DNA of 22,118 bases from positions 1,920-24,037 of the forward strand of contig JALNZQ010000013.1 of NCBI GenBank assembly GCA_023229165.1, read 5' to 3'. Positions within the stretch are counted from its first letter, which is position 1, and each line of letters starts with the position of its first letter. Positions 6,550 to 13,905 of the stretch are shown here, piece by piece. Under the pieces are notes generated by a model, which saw nothing but the letters and a program-made list of their open reading frames with translations, was not told where the DNA came from and ran no database searches. The DNA is from Methanothrix sp. Its GTDB lineage: Archaea; Halobacteriota; Methanosarcinia; Methanotrichales; Methanotrichaceae. The position numbers were made by a program, and so were the translations under genes.

Positions 6550-8495
6550 CAGCTCTTGAGCACGCTGCCGCTCAAATTCCTCTCCTTCTCTTTTTCCATT
6601 CCCTTCGTCCCGTTGGGCTTGGTGATGAAGTAAGTATAGCCCTTGAGCGCCCTGTTCAGTTGTGATTCAATCTGTTCCAGCTCTTTCTTGGGGATGCACA
6701 AATGCTTGTCCACGCACCGGTCCATGATCTCCCAGATGTAGTCCTTGGTCTCGTAGTTGAAAAAGTCCAGGAGCTTTCGGCAGGTGTCGCCCTCCACCTT
6801 CTGGCAGATGTACCAGTCGTTGCCATCGGCCATGACGTGCACCTCGTGAGCGCAGCCCAGCAGGTTGTGAAAGTCGCCCAGGGTGTCCTGGTAGGCTCCG
6901 AGCAAGAAGATGCCCAGGTAGTAGTCCTCGTTCTCCAGGAGGGTGTGCATATCCAGGTACTCCAGCCCCTCGCTGTCCCCGGCATAGCGCTTGATCTCCC
7001 CGTCCGAGTCACAGGTGATATCCACAATCCTCCCCCTCTCGCAGGGCATCTCGCTTAAGCGATGCAGGGGAATGGTGGGAAAGATCTGCTCCACACCCCA
7101 CATATCCGGCACAGACTGAAAGAGAGAGAAGTTGCCGATGTACTTCTGGCTGACCAGCTTCTTCAGCTCCTGAAACTCATCCGACTCGTCCTCAGCCTGC
7201 TTGGCGAGGAATGCGGCCTTCTTGCAGACCATCCCGAAGAGAGTCTCACCTTTGGCTCGCTCCTCAAGACCAATATTGCCCAGGTTGAAGGAGTCATAAA
7301 GCTCGTCCCGATACTGCAACGCGTCGTGGTAGTGCTCCTTGTAGTTGTCGATGTTGATCTCCCTAAAAGCGCTGCACAGATCGTCGATCTGAATGGGATC
7401 CTCCTCTTTGGGGGTGCGTAGTAACGAGTCCTTGACATTCTTTCGGCCAATGATCTTGAATATGAGCATGCTGTGGTAAGCGGCGATGGCTCTACCGCTC
7501 TCCGAGACGATGGTGGGACAGGGAACATCCTCGTCTTCGCATATCTTCTGGACGGTGTAGACCACATCATTGGCGTACTCGCGCAGAGTATAGTTGGCGC
7601 TGGATGGGGTGGCCGTGTTGGAGCCGTTGTAATCCACGGAAAGGCCGCCTCCCACGTTCAGGTACTCGATATTAGCCATCTTGCGTGCCTTGGCGTAGAT
7701 ACGAGCCGCCTCGTTCATGGCGTTTTTGATGGTCCTGATGTCTGTGATCTGCGAGCCGATGTGAAAGTGAATCATCTTCAGGCCGTCTATGATACCCCTT
7801 TCTCGCAGTATCTTCATCAGCTCTAATGCCTCGCTGGTGGACAGGCCGAACTTGGCTGAATCGCCGCCCGATTCCACCCAGCGACCGGAGCCGCGGGAAA
7901 AGAGCTTGACTCTCATGCCCACGCGAGGTGTGATACCCATCTGCGCGGCATACTTCAGAATATCAAAAAGCTCCTCGAAAAGGTCTACAACTATTACTAT
8001 ATTATTTGCATTATGAATGCTCAGAGCCAGGCGCAAATAGTCCTCGTCCTTGTAGCCATTGCAGATGAGGAGCGCCTCTTTGGGCAGGCCTAAAGAGAGA
8101 GCTGCCAGCAGCTCTGCTTTCGTTCCCACCTCCAGGCCGATCCCGTACTTAGCTCCGTATTTGATGATGTACTCGATTACCTCTTTTCTCTGATTGACCT
8201 TCATGGGGAAGATGGGCTGATAGGTGCCTTTGTAGGAGAATTCGGCAATAGAGCCTAAAAATGCGCCCGTGATCTCATTGATCCTATCCTCCAGGATCTG
8301 AGGAAAGCGCAATAGAACGGGAAATTCCAGGTCACTGGATTTTTCGATCTCCTTGATGAGGTCCATAACATCAACAGACGTCGCCCGGTCTTTGTTGGGA
8401 AATATAATAATATTGCCTTTATCATTAACTGAAAAATAGCCATTGCCCCAATTTTCTATCCCATAGAGTTCCAATGAATCTTCAGCTTTCCACAT
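6549..8495 (-). CDS. speA: Biosynthetic arginine decarboxylase (SpeA type, PLP-dependent)
   Basis: 648 residues, the size of bacterial-type SpeA (fold III alanine-racemase-like barrel plus beta domain and C-terminal helical domain). It opens EDSLELYGIENWGNGYF. The PLP Schiff-base lysine is K99 in PMKVNQ. HFHIGSQ (243-249), the glycine loop NVGGGLSVDYNG (280-291) and ESGRAI (332-337) follow, and TCDSDGEI carries the Cys-Asp pair that completes the active site across the dimer. It makes agmatine from arginine. Many methanogens instead use the small pyruvoyl-dependent enzyme, so a SpeA-type gene may be a transferred replacement. It is divergent from a deoxyhypusine-synthase-like gene, which suggests a shared polyamine function. 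I see no clear Shine-Dalgarno next to ATG 8495; a GGAG lies further upstream. Confidence 0.95.
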   Translation of the reverse strand: MWKAEDSLELYGIENWGNGYFSVNDKGNIIIFPNKDRATSVDVMDLIKEIEKSSDLEFPVLLRFPQILEDRINEITGAFLGSIAEFSYKGTYQPIFPMKVNQRKEVIEYIIKYGAKYGIGLEVGTKAELLAALSLGLPKEALLICNGYKDEDYLRLALSIHNANNIVIVVDLFEELFDILKYAAQMGITPRVGMRVKLFSRGSGRWVESGGDSAKFGLSTSEALELMKILRERGIIDGLKMIHFHIGSQITDIRTIKNAMNEAARIYAKARKMANIEYLNVGGGLSVDYNGSNTATPSSANYTLREYANDVVYTVQKICEDEDVPCPTIVSESGRAIAAYHSMLIFKIIGRKNVKDSLLRTPKEEDPIQIDDLCSAFREINIDNYKEHYHDALQYRDELYDSFNLGNIGLEERAKGETLFGMVCKKAAFLAKQAEDESDEFQELKKLVSQKYIGNFSLFQSVPDMWGVEQIFPTIPLHRLSEMPCERGRIVDITCDSDGEIKRYAGDSEGLEYLDMHTLLENEDYYLGIFLLGAYQDTLGDFHNLLGCAHEVHVMADGNDWYICQKVEGDTCRKLLDFFNYETKDYIWEIMDRCVDKHLCIPKKELEQIESQLNRALKGYTYFITKPNGTKGMEKEKERNLSGSVLKS

Positions 8496-8671
8496 GTCAC
8501 TCAGCCTTCTCCATGAAACCTGCCCAATCCCCGGCCCTCATTGCTATTATCCCCCTCGCTCCAATTAAAATCATCATTGACGAACATAACAATCCTTCAC
8601 CCACCCCTGAAACCAAATCGCATAGAACTTTACTCAAGTGCCCTTTTTGGTATATAAAGCTTCATGCATGC

Positions 8672-8729
8672 ACAGATCAGTCATCCAGATCGACAATCTT
8701 TAAATGTATCCAGACCGATACTGATCTGT
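8672..8729. promoter_or_regulatory. 10-bp inverted repeat flanking the TATA box of the DHS-like gene
   Basis: ACAGATCAGT (8672-8681) and ACTGATCTGT (8720-8729) are perfect inverted repeats separated by 38 nt. Their centre (8700.5) falls on CTTTAAATG (8698-8706), a TATA-like element whose predicted start would be near 8728. The left arm would not be transcribed, so this is better read as a DNA operator than an RNA hairpin. A second TATA-like GTATATAAAG lies at 8650-8659. Confidence 0.5.
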
Positions 8730-8748
8730 TGAAATCTTGAGGGATAAA

Positions 8749-9798
8749 ATGGATCACAGTCACAGTCACAGTCACGGTCATGATTTTATCTGCAATGGAG
8801 AGAAGATAAGGACGACAATACCCATGAAAGAGAGAGGTGTTGCCGATCTGGTATCGGATATGAGCAAGATGGGATTTCAGGGTGGCCAGCTCGGCACATC
8901 TCTGAACGTCTGGAAGCGCATGCTGGACGAGGATGTTACCATCTTCCTTGGTCTTGCCGGGGCCATGGTGCCTGCGGGCCTGGGCGAGTTCATTGCTTAC
9001 CTTTTGAGGGAGAGAAAGGTAGACTGTCTGGTCAGCACGGGCGCCAATCTATTTCACGACCTGTGCGAGGGACTGGGCATCGTTCACTACCAGGGCAGCG
9101 CCTGCGCAGATGATGCCTATCTCAATGAATGCAAGATCGACAGGATCTACGACGTATTCGTATCGGAGATCGAGCTGCATAAAGCAGACAATCACATATC
9201 AAACTTCGTGAAGAGCCTGGATCCGGCCCGACGCTACTCATCACGCGAGCTGATGTACATGGTGGGAAAAGACCTGCCCGATACAACCATCCTGGGCGCA
9301 GCCCATAAAGCAGGAGTGCCCATCTTCGTGCCGGCCTTCGGAGACAGCTCCTGGGGAATCGGCATGGTCATGGCTCTGCGCGAAGGACATAGCGTCATGG
9401 TCGATGGCATCAAGGATGTGGACGAGATCACCCAGATGGTGGAAAAGTCCGCTCAGACTGGTGTGATTTACATCGGCGGAGGCGTTCCCAAGAACTTCAT
9501 CCAGCAGACAGAGGTCATAGCTGAATTGATAGGCGATTACTCGGGTGGTCACAGCTATGCCATTCAGTATACCACCGACGCTCCGCACTGGGGGGGCCTG
9601 TCCGGCTGCACTTTCGAGGAGGCTGTCTCCTGGGGCAAGGTCAAGAAGGAGGCGAGCAAAGTGCAGGTCTTCTCCGATGCCACCATCACCGTGCCGCTCG
9701 TGGTGCAAGCCCTGCGAGAGTCGGGCTATCCGCGAAGGAGCGTTCCGGTCTTCGACTGGAGGGATGCGGGGTTAAAGCTGAAGTACGAAAAGAAATAA
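8749..9798 (+). CDS. Deoxyhypusine synthase-like protein (possible homospermidine synthase-type branch)
   Basis: 349 residues. The catalytic lysine region is conserved: GGGVPKNF with K248, and EEAVSWGK (290-297) forms the substrate-pocket end. NAD-site elements are present: LGLAGAMVPAGL (67-78), STGANLFHD (96-104), GDSSWGIGMVM. The motifs TGAN(L)xHD and TDAPHWGGLSGC differ from classical eukaryotic-type DHS (which has GGIEEDLIK and SDSGARPDEAV), and resemble the bacterial DHS-like branch, some members of which are reported to make homospermidine. Its true substrate (aIF5A lysine or a free polyamine) cannot be settled from sequence. The start is ATG 8749, with GAGGG (8739-8743) 5 nt upstream; an in-frame TTG 8737 overlaps that site. 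The N-terminus is a His-rich HSHSHSHGH. It is divergent from speA. Confidence 0.88.
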   Translation: MDHSHSHSHGHDFICNGEKIRTTIPMKERGVADLVSDMSKMGFQGGQLGTSLNVWKRMLDEDVTIFLGLAGAMVPAGLGEFIAYLLRERKVDCLVSTGANLFHDLCEGLGIVHYQGSACADDAYLNECKIDRIYDVFVSEIELHKADNHISNFVKSLDPARRYSSRELMYMVGKDLPDTTILGAAHKAGVPIFVPAFGDSSWGIGMVMALREGHSVMVDGIKDVDEITQMVEKSAQTGVIYIGGGVPKNFIQQTEVIAELIGDYSGGHSYAIQYTTDAPHWGGLSGCTFEEAVSWGKVKKEASKVQVFSDATITVPLVVQALRESGYPRRSVPVFDWRDAGLKLKYEKK

Positions 9799-9891
9799 CT
9801 AATATTTTTTGTAATTAAAATATTCTAAACAAATATCTTTTATATGCTCGCGGGTTTAACAAAATATAAACTAAATTTTCAACAAAAGTTA

Positions 9892-9900
9892 TTTATATTA
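9892..9900 (+). promoter_or_regulatory. TATA box of the surface-protein gene
   Basis: TTTATATTA, about 50 nt before ATG 9946. The predicted leader is ~25 nt and contains GAGG 7-8 nt before the start codon. Confidence 0.55.
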
Positions 9901-9945
9901 GCGTGCGTTAATACCTATCACTTAAGAGAAATATGAGGATTTATT

Positions 9946-11541
9946 ATGTGTAAGGGGTTGGAATTTAAGGTTCCATGGGCAATGCTCAAGATGGCATTAC
10001 TCATGGTGCTATTCTTGACTATCGCGTCCTGTGGTCAAGAGCCATGTAGCGATGGGGATCAGAACTGCAAACCTTCGTGGAATTTACAGGTCAAAGATGA
10101 GGTTGCTTTTGCACAGATATCCAACAGCAGCGAAAGCGATCTCGTCAATCTGAATACAATCGATACCGCCATGATCGCTTTTGATTTCCAGAAACAATCG
10201 CCTTCGCCAGAGGTTTCAAATGTTACAACCGGCAACGATTCTGCTAAGATCATAGAGTTTTCTGCAAGGGATATCAACAACGATCTATTGAGCTATAAGT
10301 TCATCAGATCGCCTCTTCATGGAAATGTCAGCGGAACCGCGCCGAATATAATCTACAAGCCAAATAAGGGCTATATCGGCAATGATTCATTTATTGTCAG
10401 CGCATCTAGCACAATGGGGACTGAAAAAAATATTACTGTCTCGATTGATGTAGTTCGGCTCTCTCACCCCCCCACCGTAAGGATCCGCAGCCCACGAAAT
10501 GGGGAAATATTTACGGCTTATCCTGGTCCGTTTGGTGAAACGGGGTACACCGTAGAGATACCTATTCATGCCACGTCTTCTGGAGATGTTCAATCAATTG
10601 AATTCTATGATTATTGGGAGTTGATCGGTTCGGGTGACTGTGGGGATACTTGTGGAGACTGTCCGGTTGCTTCTGGAGACTGTCCTGTCACGATATTTAA
10701 AGAATTATCTGTAGGTACTCATATCTTGACCGCGAAAGCTGTCCCTGGTACTGGAGGAAATAGCTGTCCATCTCTCCCGGTTATTATAACCGTCAACCCT
10801 TCGCAGCCGGTTGTACGGATTACAAGTCCTCTCGCGGGGCAAATATTTACAGATCCTGAAGATATTACTATCACGGCAGAGGTAATCGACAGCAATCCCG
10901 TGAGCCGTGTTGAGTTTTATGCAAATTCGCAAAAAATTTGGAGATCTATTGATAACGTGTCGCCCTATACCTTTGTCTGGGAGGACGCAACGCCGGGTGT
11001 GTATAACATTGTAGCAAAAGCTATGGAAGATCCGGACGATCCTTTTACCATTGCAGTATCCAAACCAGTCCTCGTAGTAGTGGTACCAGTAAAACCCCTG
11101 AGCAAATCCGACCTGGCTTTATCCATGAGCTCTACGTCGAATCCTGCACCTGCGGGCGGATTCTTTAACTACGTGCTGACGGTTACCAACAGAGGACCCG
11201 ACAGCGCAACCGATGTTACATTACAGGATTTCCTGCCACCAGAATTGATGTTGCAGGATTCAAAGGCCAGCCAGGGAGATTATGATGGCTCTGGAATTTG
11301 GAGCCTGGGAAGCTTGACCAAGTACCGCAGCGCAAGACTGGTTCTTACCGTGCAAGCACTCCTCACCGCGCCTCCGGGACAGATAGCCAATACTGCATAT
11401 GTGTACGGAGCAGAGGTAGATCCGGACAACTCAAATAACCATGCCATAACGTACACAAAAATAGAAATAAGTGAGGCATTGGCAGGGGAAGGAAATTCCA
11501 CGGAGGTTAATTCTACGAAAATTAATTCGACGGAGGTTTAA
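9946..11541 (+). CDS. Secreted multi-domain surface protein (cadherin-like, Ig-like, DUF11)
   Basis: 531 residues. A basic N-terminus and hydrophobic core (LKMALLMVLFLTIA) end in IASC (C29), resembling a lipobox, so it is exported and possibly lipid-anchored. Domains in order: ~85-165 cadherin-like module (NDLLSYKFIRSPLHGNV ... GYIGNDSF); ~175-285 and ~288-380 Ig-like modules, each opening with V-R-I-x-S-P and an IEFY/VEFY strand; ~393-505 a DUF11 repeat (SNPAPAGGFFNYVLTVTN ... VDPDNSNN). The C-terminus has NST/NSTK sequons, likely N-glycosylated, and no C-terminal membrane segment. Residues ~229-248 carry a Cys-rich GDCGDTCGDCPVASGDCPV insertion encoded partly by a 21-nt tandem duplication. 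Likely an adhesion or sheath-associated protein; its ligand is unknown. Confidence 0.82.
   Translation: MCKGLEFKVPWAMLKMALLMVLFLTIASCGQEPCSDGDQNCKPSWNLQVKDEVAFAQISNSSESDLVNLNTIDTAMIAFDFQKQSPSPEVSNVTTGNDSAKIIEFSARDINNDLLSYKFIRSPLHGNVSGTAPNIIYKPNKGYIGNDSFIVSASSTMGTEKNITVSIDVVRLSHPPTVRIRSPRNGEIFTAYPGPFGETGYTVEIPIHATSSGDVQSIEFYDYWELIGSGDCGDTCGDCPVASGDCPVTIFKELSVGTHILTAKAVPGTGGNSCPSLPVIITVNPSQPVVRITSPLAGQIFTDPEDITITAEVIDSNPVSRVEFYANSQKIWRSIDNVSPYTFVWEDATPGVYNIVAKAMEDPDDPFTIAVSKPVLVVVVPVKPLSKSDLALSMSSTSNPAPAGGFFNYVLTVTNRGPDSATDVTLQDFLPPELMLQDSKASQGDYDGSGIWSLGSLTKYRSARLVLTVQALLTAPPGQIANTAYVYGAEVDPDNSNNHAITYTKIEISEALAGEGNSTEVNSTKINSTEV
10653..10694 (+). repeat. Tandem 21-nt duplication inside the surface-protein gene
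   Basis: TGGAGACTGTCC occurs at 10653-10664 and again at 10674-10685, exactly 21 nt (seven codons) apart, encoding GDCPVAS then GDCPVTI. It preserves the frame and adds a cysteine. Confidence 0.6.
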
Positions 11542-11590
11542 TACCTCCTGTCAATTTTTAAGTTTTTCATGCCTCTTTTTACTTTTTATG
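11532..11590 (+). terminator. Terminator overlapping the surface-protein stop codon
   Basis: GGAGGT (11532-11537) and ACCTCC (11543-11548) form a 6-bp hairpin with the TAA stop codon (11539-11541) in its loop. Several T-runs follow (ATTTTTAAGTTTTT, CTCTTTTTACTTTTT). The remaining sequence to 11769 has no gene I can support. Confidence 0.65.
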
Positions 11591-11769
11591 GTTCCTTTTA
11601 AATCGTAATACCCCGTGATCTTGCCAATGCGCCACTGCTGTTTCGCTTTGCAATCAACAATTTCTACGGACAATTTGACTGCTTGTATCTAAAATAGATG
11701 ACACCATTTAGTCCGGTTCACTTACATTTCTGCCTGCGCCAGACAGCAATTTCTTGCCAGAAAAAGGAA

Positions 11770-11858
11770 CGGGCTCGCCGGGACTCGAACCCAGGTCAGC
11801 GGGTATCTTCGACTATAGTCACCGAAGCCCGCTAGGATGTCCACTACCCTACGAGCCC
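11770..11858 (-). tRNA. tRNA-Arg (anticodon UCG) with a 17-nt intron
   Basis: The minus strand starts GGGCTCG and ends CGAGCCC (7-bp acceptor) with discriminator G and no encoded CCA. The D-arm is GGGT...ATCC, the anticodon stem GCGGG/CCCGC, the T-arm CTGGG-TTCGAGT-CCCGG. The spliced anticodon loop is CUUCGGA, i.e. anticodon UCG. The intron (11805-11821) follows nucleotide 37. An oligo-T (TTTTT, 11765-11761) follows the 3' end, and an AT-rich GGTTAATAGC lies about 25-35 nt upstream as promoter. The splicing endonuclease EndA is encoded about 1 kb away. Confidence 0.93.
11805..11821 (-). other. BHB-type intron within tRNA-Arg(UCG)
   Basis: Minus-strand intron TGACTATAGTCGAAGAT. CTTC of the anticodon loop pairs with GAAG of the intron (4-bp central helix). 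The flanking 3-nt bulges are GG|T on the 5' side and AT|A on the 3' side, each cut after its second base. GAC-TATA-GTC forms the outer hairpin. This is a canonical bulge-helix-bulge at position 37/38, the EndA substrate. Confidence 0.9.
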
Positions 11859-11967
11859 ATCAGTGCATCATAGCAGCTTCCAGGCTATTAACCTTTCCCG
11901 CAAACCAATATCCATCAAAAGAATAATATGCTGAAAGTTGAATGTAGTAGTAAGGTGATTGATGATC

Positions 11968-12285
11968 ATGTGCCCTGCCCAAAAAGCCTGCCCCTTCGTG
12001 GCCAGAGAATGCCTGCAAGAGGATTGCCTGGCCTGGAGGCAAAAAGCCTGCCGCCTTATTCCGGATAGAAACGGTCCCGGTGCTTTTGAGCAGGAGCTTA
12101 GGAACGCCGCGCCTCTGATGTACAGATCTCTGCTCGACATGGTTGCCATCATGGAGGAGACAGCACAAGACTGCCGCAAGTGCGGACCGGAGCTGTTCAG
12201 CTTTGCTCAGCAGCTTCGGGCCGGGCTCCTGGACGAGCTGATCTCTTCTGAGCTGGCCGAGGTTGGGATCAAAGCGGATAAATAA
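11968..12285 (+). CDS. Cys-rich small protein of unknown function
   Basis: 105 residues from ATG 11968, with AAGGTGA (11952-11958) 9 nt upstream; in-frame TTG 11959 and ATG 11962 sit too close to that site. The N-terminal third has five cysteines (C2, C8, C15, C20, C28; pattern CPx5CPx6Cx4Cx7C) and a CRKC pair at C69/C72, suggesting a metal or Fe-S site. The rest is helical and leucine-rich (SFAQQLRAGLLDELISSELAEV). It probably begins a small operon with the zinc-ribbon gene (36-bp gap) and the DUF504 gene. A longer minus-strand frame lies opposite; I prefer this one for its Shine-Dalgarno site, cysteine spacing and tandem arrangement. I do not recognise the family. Confidence 0.7.
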   Translation: MCPAQKACPFVARECLQEDCLAWRQKACRLIPDRNGPGAFEQELRNAAPLMYRSLLDMVAIMEETAQDCRKCGPELFSFAQQLRAGLLDELISSELAEVGIKADK

Positions 12286-12321
12286 ATCCAAACTAAGCTG
12301 GAGAGCAGCCGGTGATTGATC

Positions 12322-12483
12322 ATGGTAACGACTCGCTTCCTGAATAACTGTCCCAGATGCGGCTACGTAGCCGAAGCCTGGAGCGAAGATGGTGTGTTTG
12401 TGAATGTGCGCTGCAAGATGTGCGGCTATGAGGGACGTCTGCCTCATCCCGACCTGAAGAACGGAGCCTGGCGAGTGGGATAG
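12322..12483 (+). CDS. Small zinc-ribbon protein
   Basis: 53 residues beginning MVTTRFLNNCPRCGY. Two CxxC knuckles (C10-x2-C13 in CPRCGY and C31-x2-C34 in CKMCGYEG) 18 residues apart make a rubredoxin-like zinc ribbon that fills most of the protein. GGTGAT (12311-12316), matching the archaeal anti-Shine-Dalgarno, lies 5 nt before ATG 12322. It sits 36 bp after the Cys-rich gene and 64 bp before the DUF504 gene on the same strand. Such miniature ribbons may bind RNA or proteins; the partner is unknown. Confidence 0.8.
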   Translation: MVTTRFLNNCPRCGYVAEAWSEDGVFVNVRCKMCGYEGRLPHPDLKNGAWRVG

Positions 12484-12547
12484 GGGTTCGCAGAACTCCT
12501 GAACACCCGGTCGATGAGAGCAGATGTAAAGGGGGCCGATCACGTTA

Positions 12548-12814
12548 ATGAGAACCAGTCACGCACTTCTCCTGCGTTTGCGACATGATCCCCATTTTGA
12601 TTTCTGCAAAGCAGAGGTGGAATTTGTCGACAGGGGCGCTCCGGGCGACAGGTCTGCAGTCCGGGGAGACAAAATCATCCGTCTGGAGCAGGGCTGGATG
12701 GAGATAGAATGGGAGAATAAATCCAAGTTCATACCTTTCCACCGCATCCGGCTCATCACTTATGACGGGACGATAATGTGGAAGAAGAGCGACGATCCAA
12801 AGCCCGAGGCATAG
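12548..12814 (+). CDS. UPF0248/DUF504 family protein (MJ1316-type RNA-end-recognition domain)
   Basis: 88 residues. It matches the archaeal UPF0248 pattern: a helical LLLRLRHDPHFDF start, VEFVDRGAPGD, a GDKIIRLEQGWMEI strand, and FIPFHRIRLITYDGTIMWKK. The domain has been predicted from comparative genomics to recognise RNA ends carrying cyclic phosphates; that is family-level inference. It is the last gene of a plus-strand trio of small genes and is convergent with endA, whose product creates exactly such 2',3'-cyclic phosphate ends. A purine-rich GGGGG lies about 13 nt before ATG 12548, a weak ribosome site, so translation may depend on upstream genes. Confidence 0.85.
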   Translation: MRTSHALLLRLRHDPHFDFCKAEVEFVDRGAPGDRSAVRGDKIIRLEQGWMEIEWENKSKFIPFHRIRLITYDGTIMWKKSDDPKPEA

Positions 12815-12821
12815 GATTTGC

Positions 12822-12840
12822 TTATAATTGTCTATTATAA
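12822..12840. terminator. Bidirectional terminator between DUF504 and endA
   Basis: TTATAAT (12822-12828) and ATTATAA (12834-12840) form a 7-bp AT-only palindrome with a 5-nt loop in the 35-bp gap between convergent genes. Confidence 0.45.
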
Positions 12841-12849
12841 TTCCTGATT

Positions 12850-13905
12850 TTAGGGCTTGAGCCTTTTAATCTCCAGGTAGCGCACCTCATCGCTGACATA
12901 GGCGAAGACCATGAGCTTTCGCACCGAATGGGCCAGACGCACGGCGCGGGAGAGCACGGGAGGCAGGAAGACGTGGTCAACGGACACGGTGTGCACCAGG
13001 TACTCGGAGTGAGGCACCTTACCCGGTCCCTGTACCTGCTTGTAGACCCGGAAGTGCGTGCCGAACTTGAAGCCAGTCTTCACCACCAGGCTCTTGTCCC
13101 GCAGATCTTTATAAACGGAAAATTTCAGATCGAAGTCGCTCTCGATCCGTCTTGCTTTGGCCGCGAAACTCTGCAGGTCCATGGCCCCACCGGAGCGATC
13201 GACTAGAGTTATCACCCCTCGATCCAGGAGGTAGGCAGACTCGACCAGGGAGAGCTGCAGGCGTTCTCCTACGGGCTTACCGAAAAATCCATGCTCATGC
13301 AGCCTTCTGGACGCAGCCGCGTCCCAGAGCACCACGCGATCTTCCAAAAGCGTAGCCATGCCGCCTTCATCCACCTCTGCCTTCATCAGGCCGGACATGG
13401 ACTTCTCCCTGGCCTCGTAAAAGGTGATGTCGCTCTCCTCATCGACAATGGCCAGCATCAGCTTTTTTCTCATTTGGCCCGCAACCCTTACCGGTTGCAT
13501 TATCTCTTGCAGGGGAAGGGGCATGCGCTCGGAGATGACGAGAACATAAAATTCGGCCGGGCTTTTTCCCGGGTGGCCTCCCCGGGGATAGACGCGAAAA
13601 TCGGGGCGGCCGGGCTGGACATAGTAGCCGCGTTCTCGCAGGTCTTTGTAGACCACATAGCGAAACTCAAAGCCCTTTTCGAGGGATGATGCCGCCTGGA
13701 AAAAAGCCTGAAAGTCCAGCTCTTTTCCCTCAGAAAGCACCCTGATCCGGGTGCGGTCCAGGAGATAAGCTGCTTCCACTAAGGAGAGTTCCAGGCCCTT
13801 GCCCTTGGGCCGTCCGAAGTAGCCCTGCTCATAAAGATCAGGAAGAGCCTGCTGGCCCAGACCGATCTTATCGCCAATAAGCCGACCGATTATTTCTTCG
13901 GACAT
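12850..13905 (-). CDS. endA: tRNA-splicing endonuclease (fused two-repeat, homodimeric type)
   Basis: 351 residues made of two tandem EndA-like units (~1-170 and ~185-351), the fused architecture that works as a homodimer. The C-terminal unit has the full catalytic triad: Y288 in HFRVY, H299 in PHSEYLVH and K330 in SVRKLM. The N-terminal unit keeps Y106 (DFRVY) and the lysine of MRKKLM but has Ala117 where His is needed, so it is structural. It cleaves bulge-helix-bulge introns from pre-tRNA, leaving 2',3'-cyclic phosphate and 5'-OH ends; a matching tRNA-Arg intron lies at 11805-11821. Its ATG shares one base with the stop codon of the upstream GAPDH-like gene (TAATG), so the two are probably translationally coupled. 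Confidence 0.96.
   Translation of the reverse strand: MSEEIIGRLIGDKIGLGQQALPDLYEQGYFGRPKGKGLELSLVEAAYLLDRTRIRVLSEGKELDFQAFFQAASSLEKGFEFRYVVYKDLRERGYYVQPGRPDFRVYPRGGHPGKSPAEFYVLVISERMPLPLQEIMQPVRVAGQMRKKLMLAIVDEESDITFYEAREKSMSGLMKAEVDEGGMATLLEDRVVLWDAAASRRLHEHGFFGKPVGERLQLSLVESAYLLDRGVITLVDRSGGAMDLQSFAAKARRIESDFDLKFSVYKDLRDKSLVVKTGFKFGTHFRVYKQVQGPGKVPHSEYLVHTVSVDHVFLPPVLSRAVRLAHSVRKLMVFAYVSDEVRYLEIKRLKP

Noticed and set aside
6427..6633. Small plus-strand frame after MC1 copy A
   Set aside because: No ribosome site or domain; it runs into the antisense of speA and across the speA terminator.
11860..12543. A 227-codon open frame on the minus strand
   Set aside because: It lies opposite two plus-strand genes with good ribosome sites and CxxC motifs. 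Its protein has no recognisable domain and overlaps the tRNA promoter. It is an antisense shadow.
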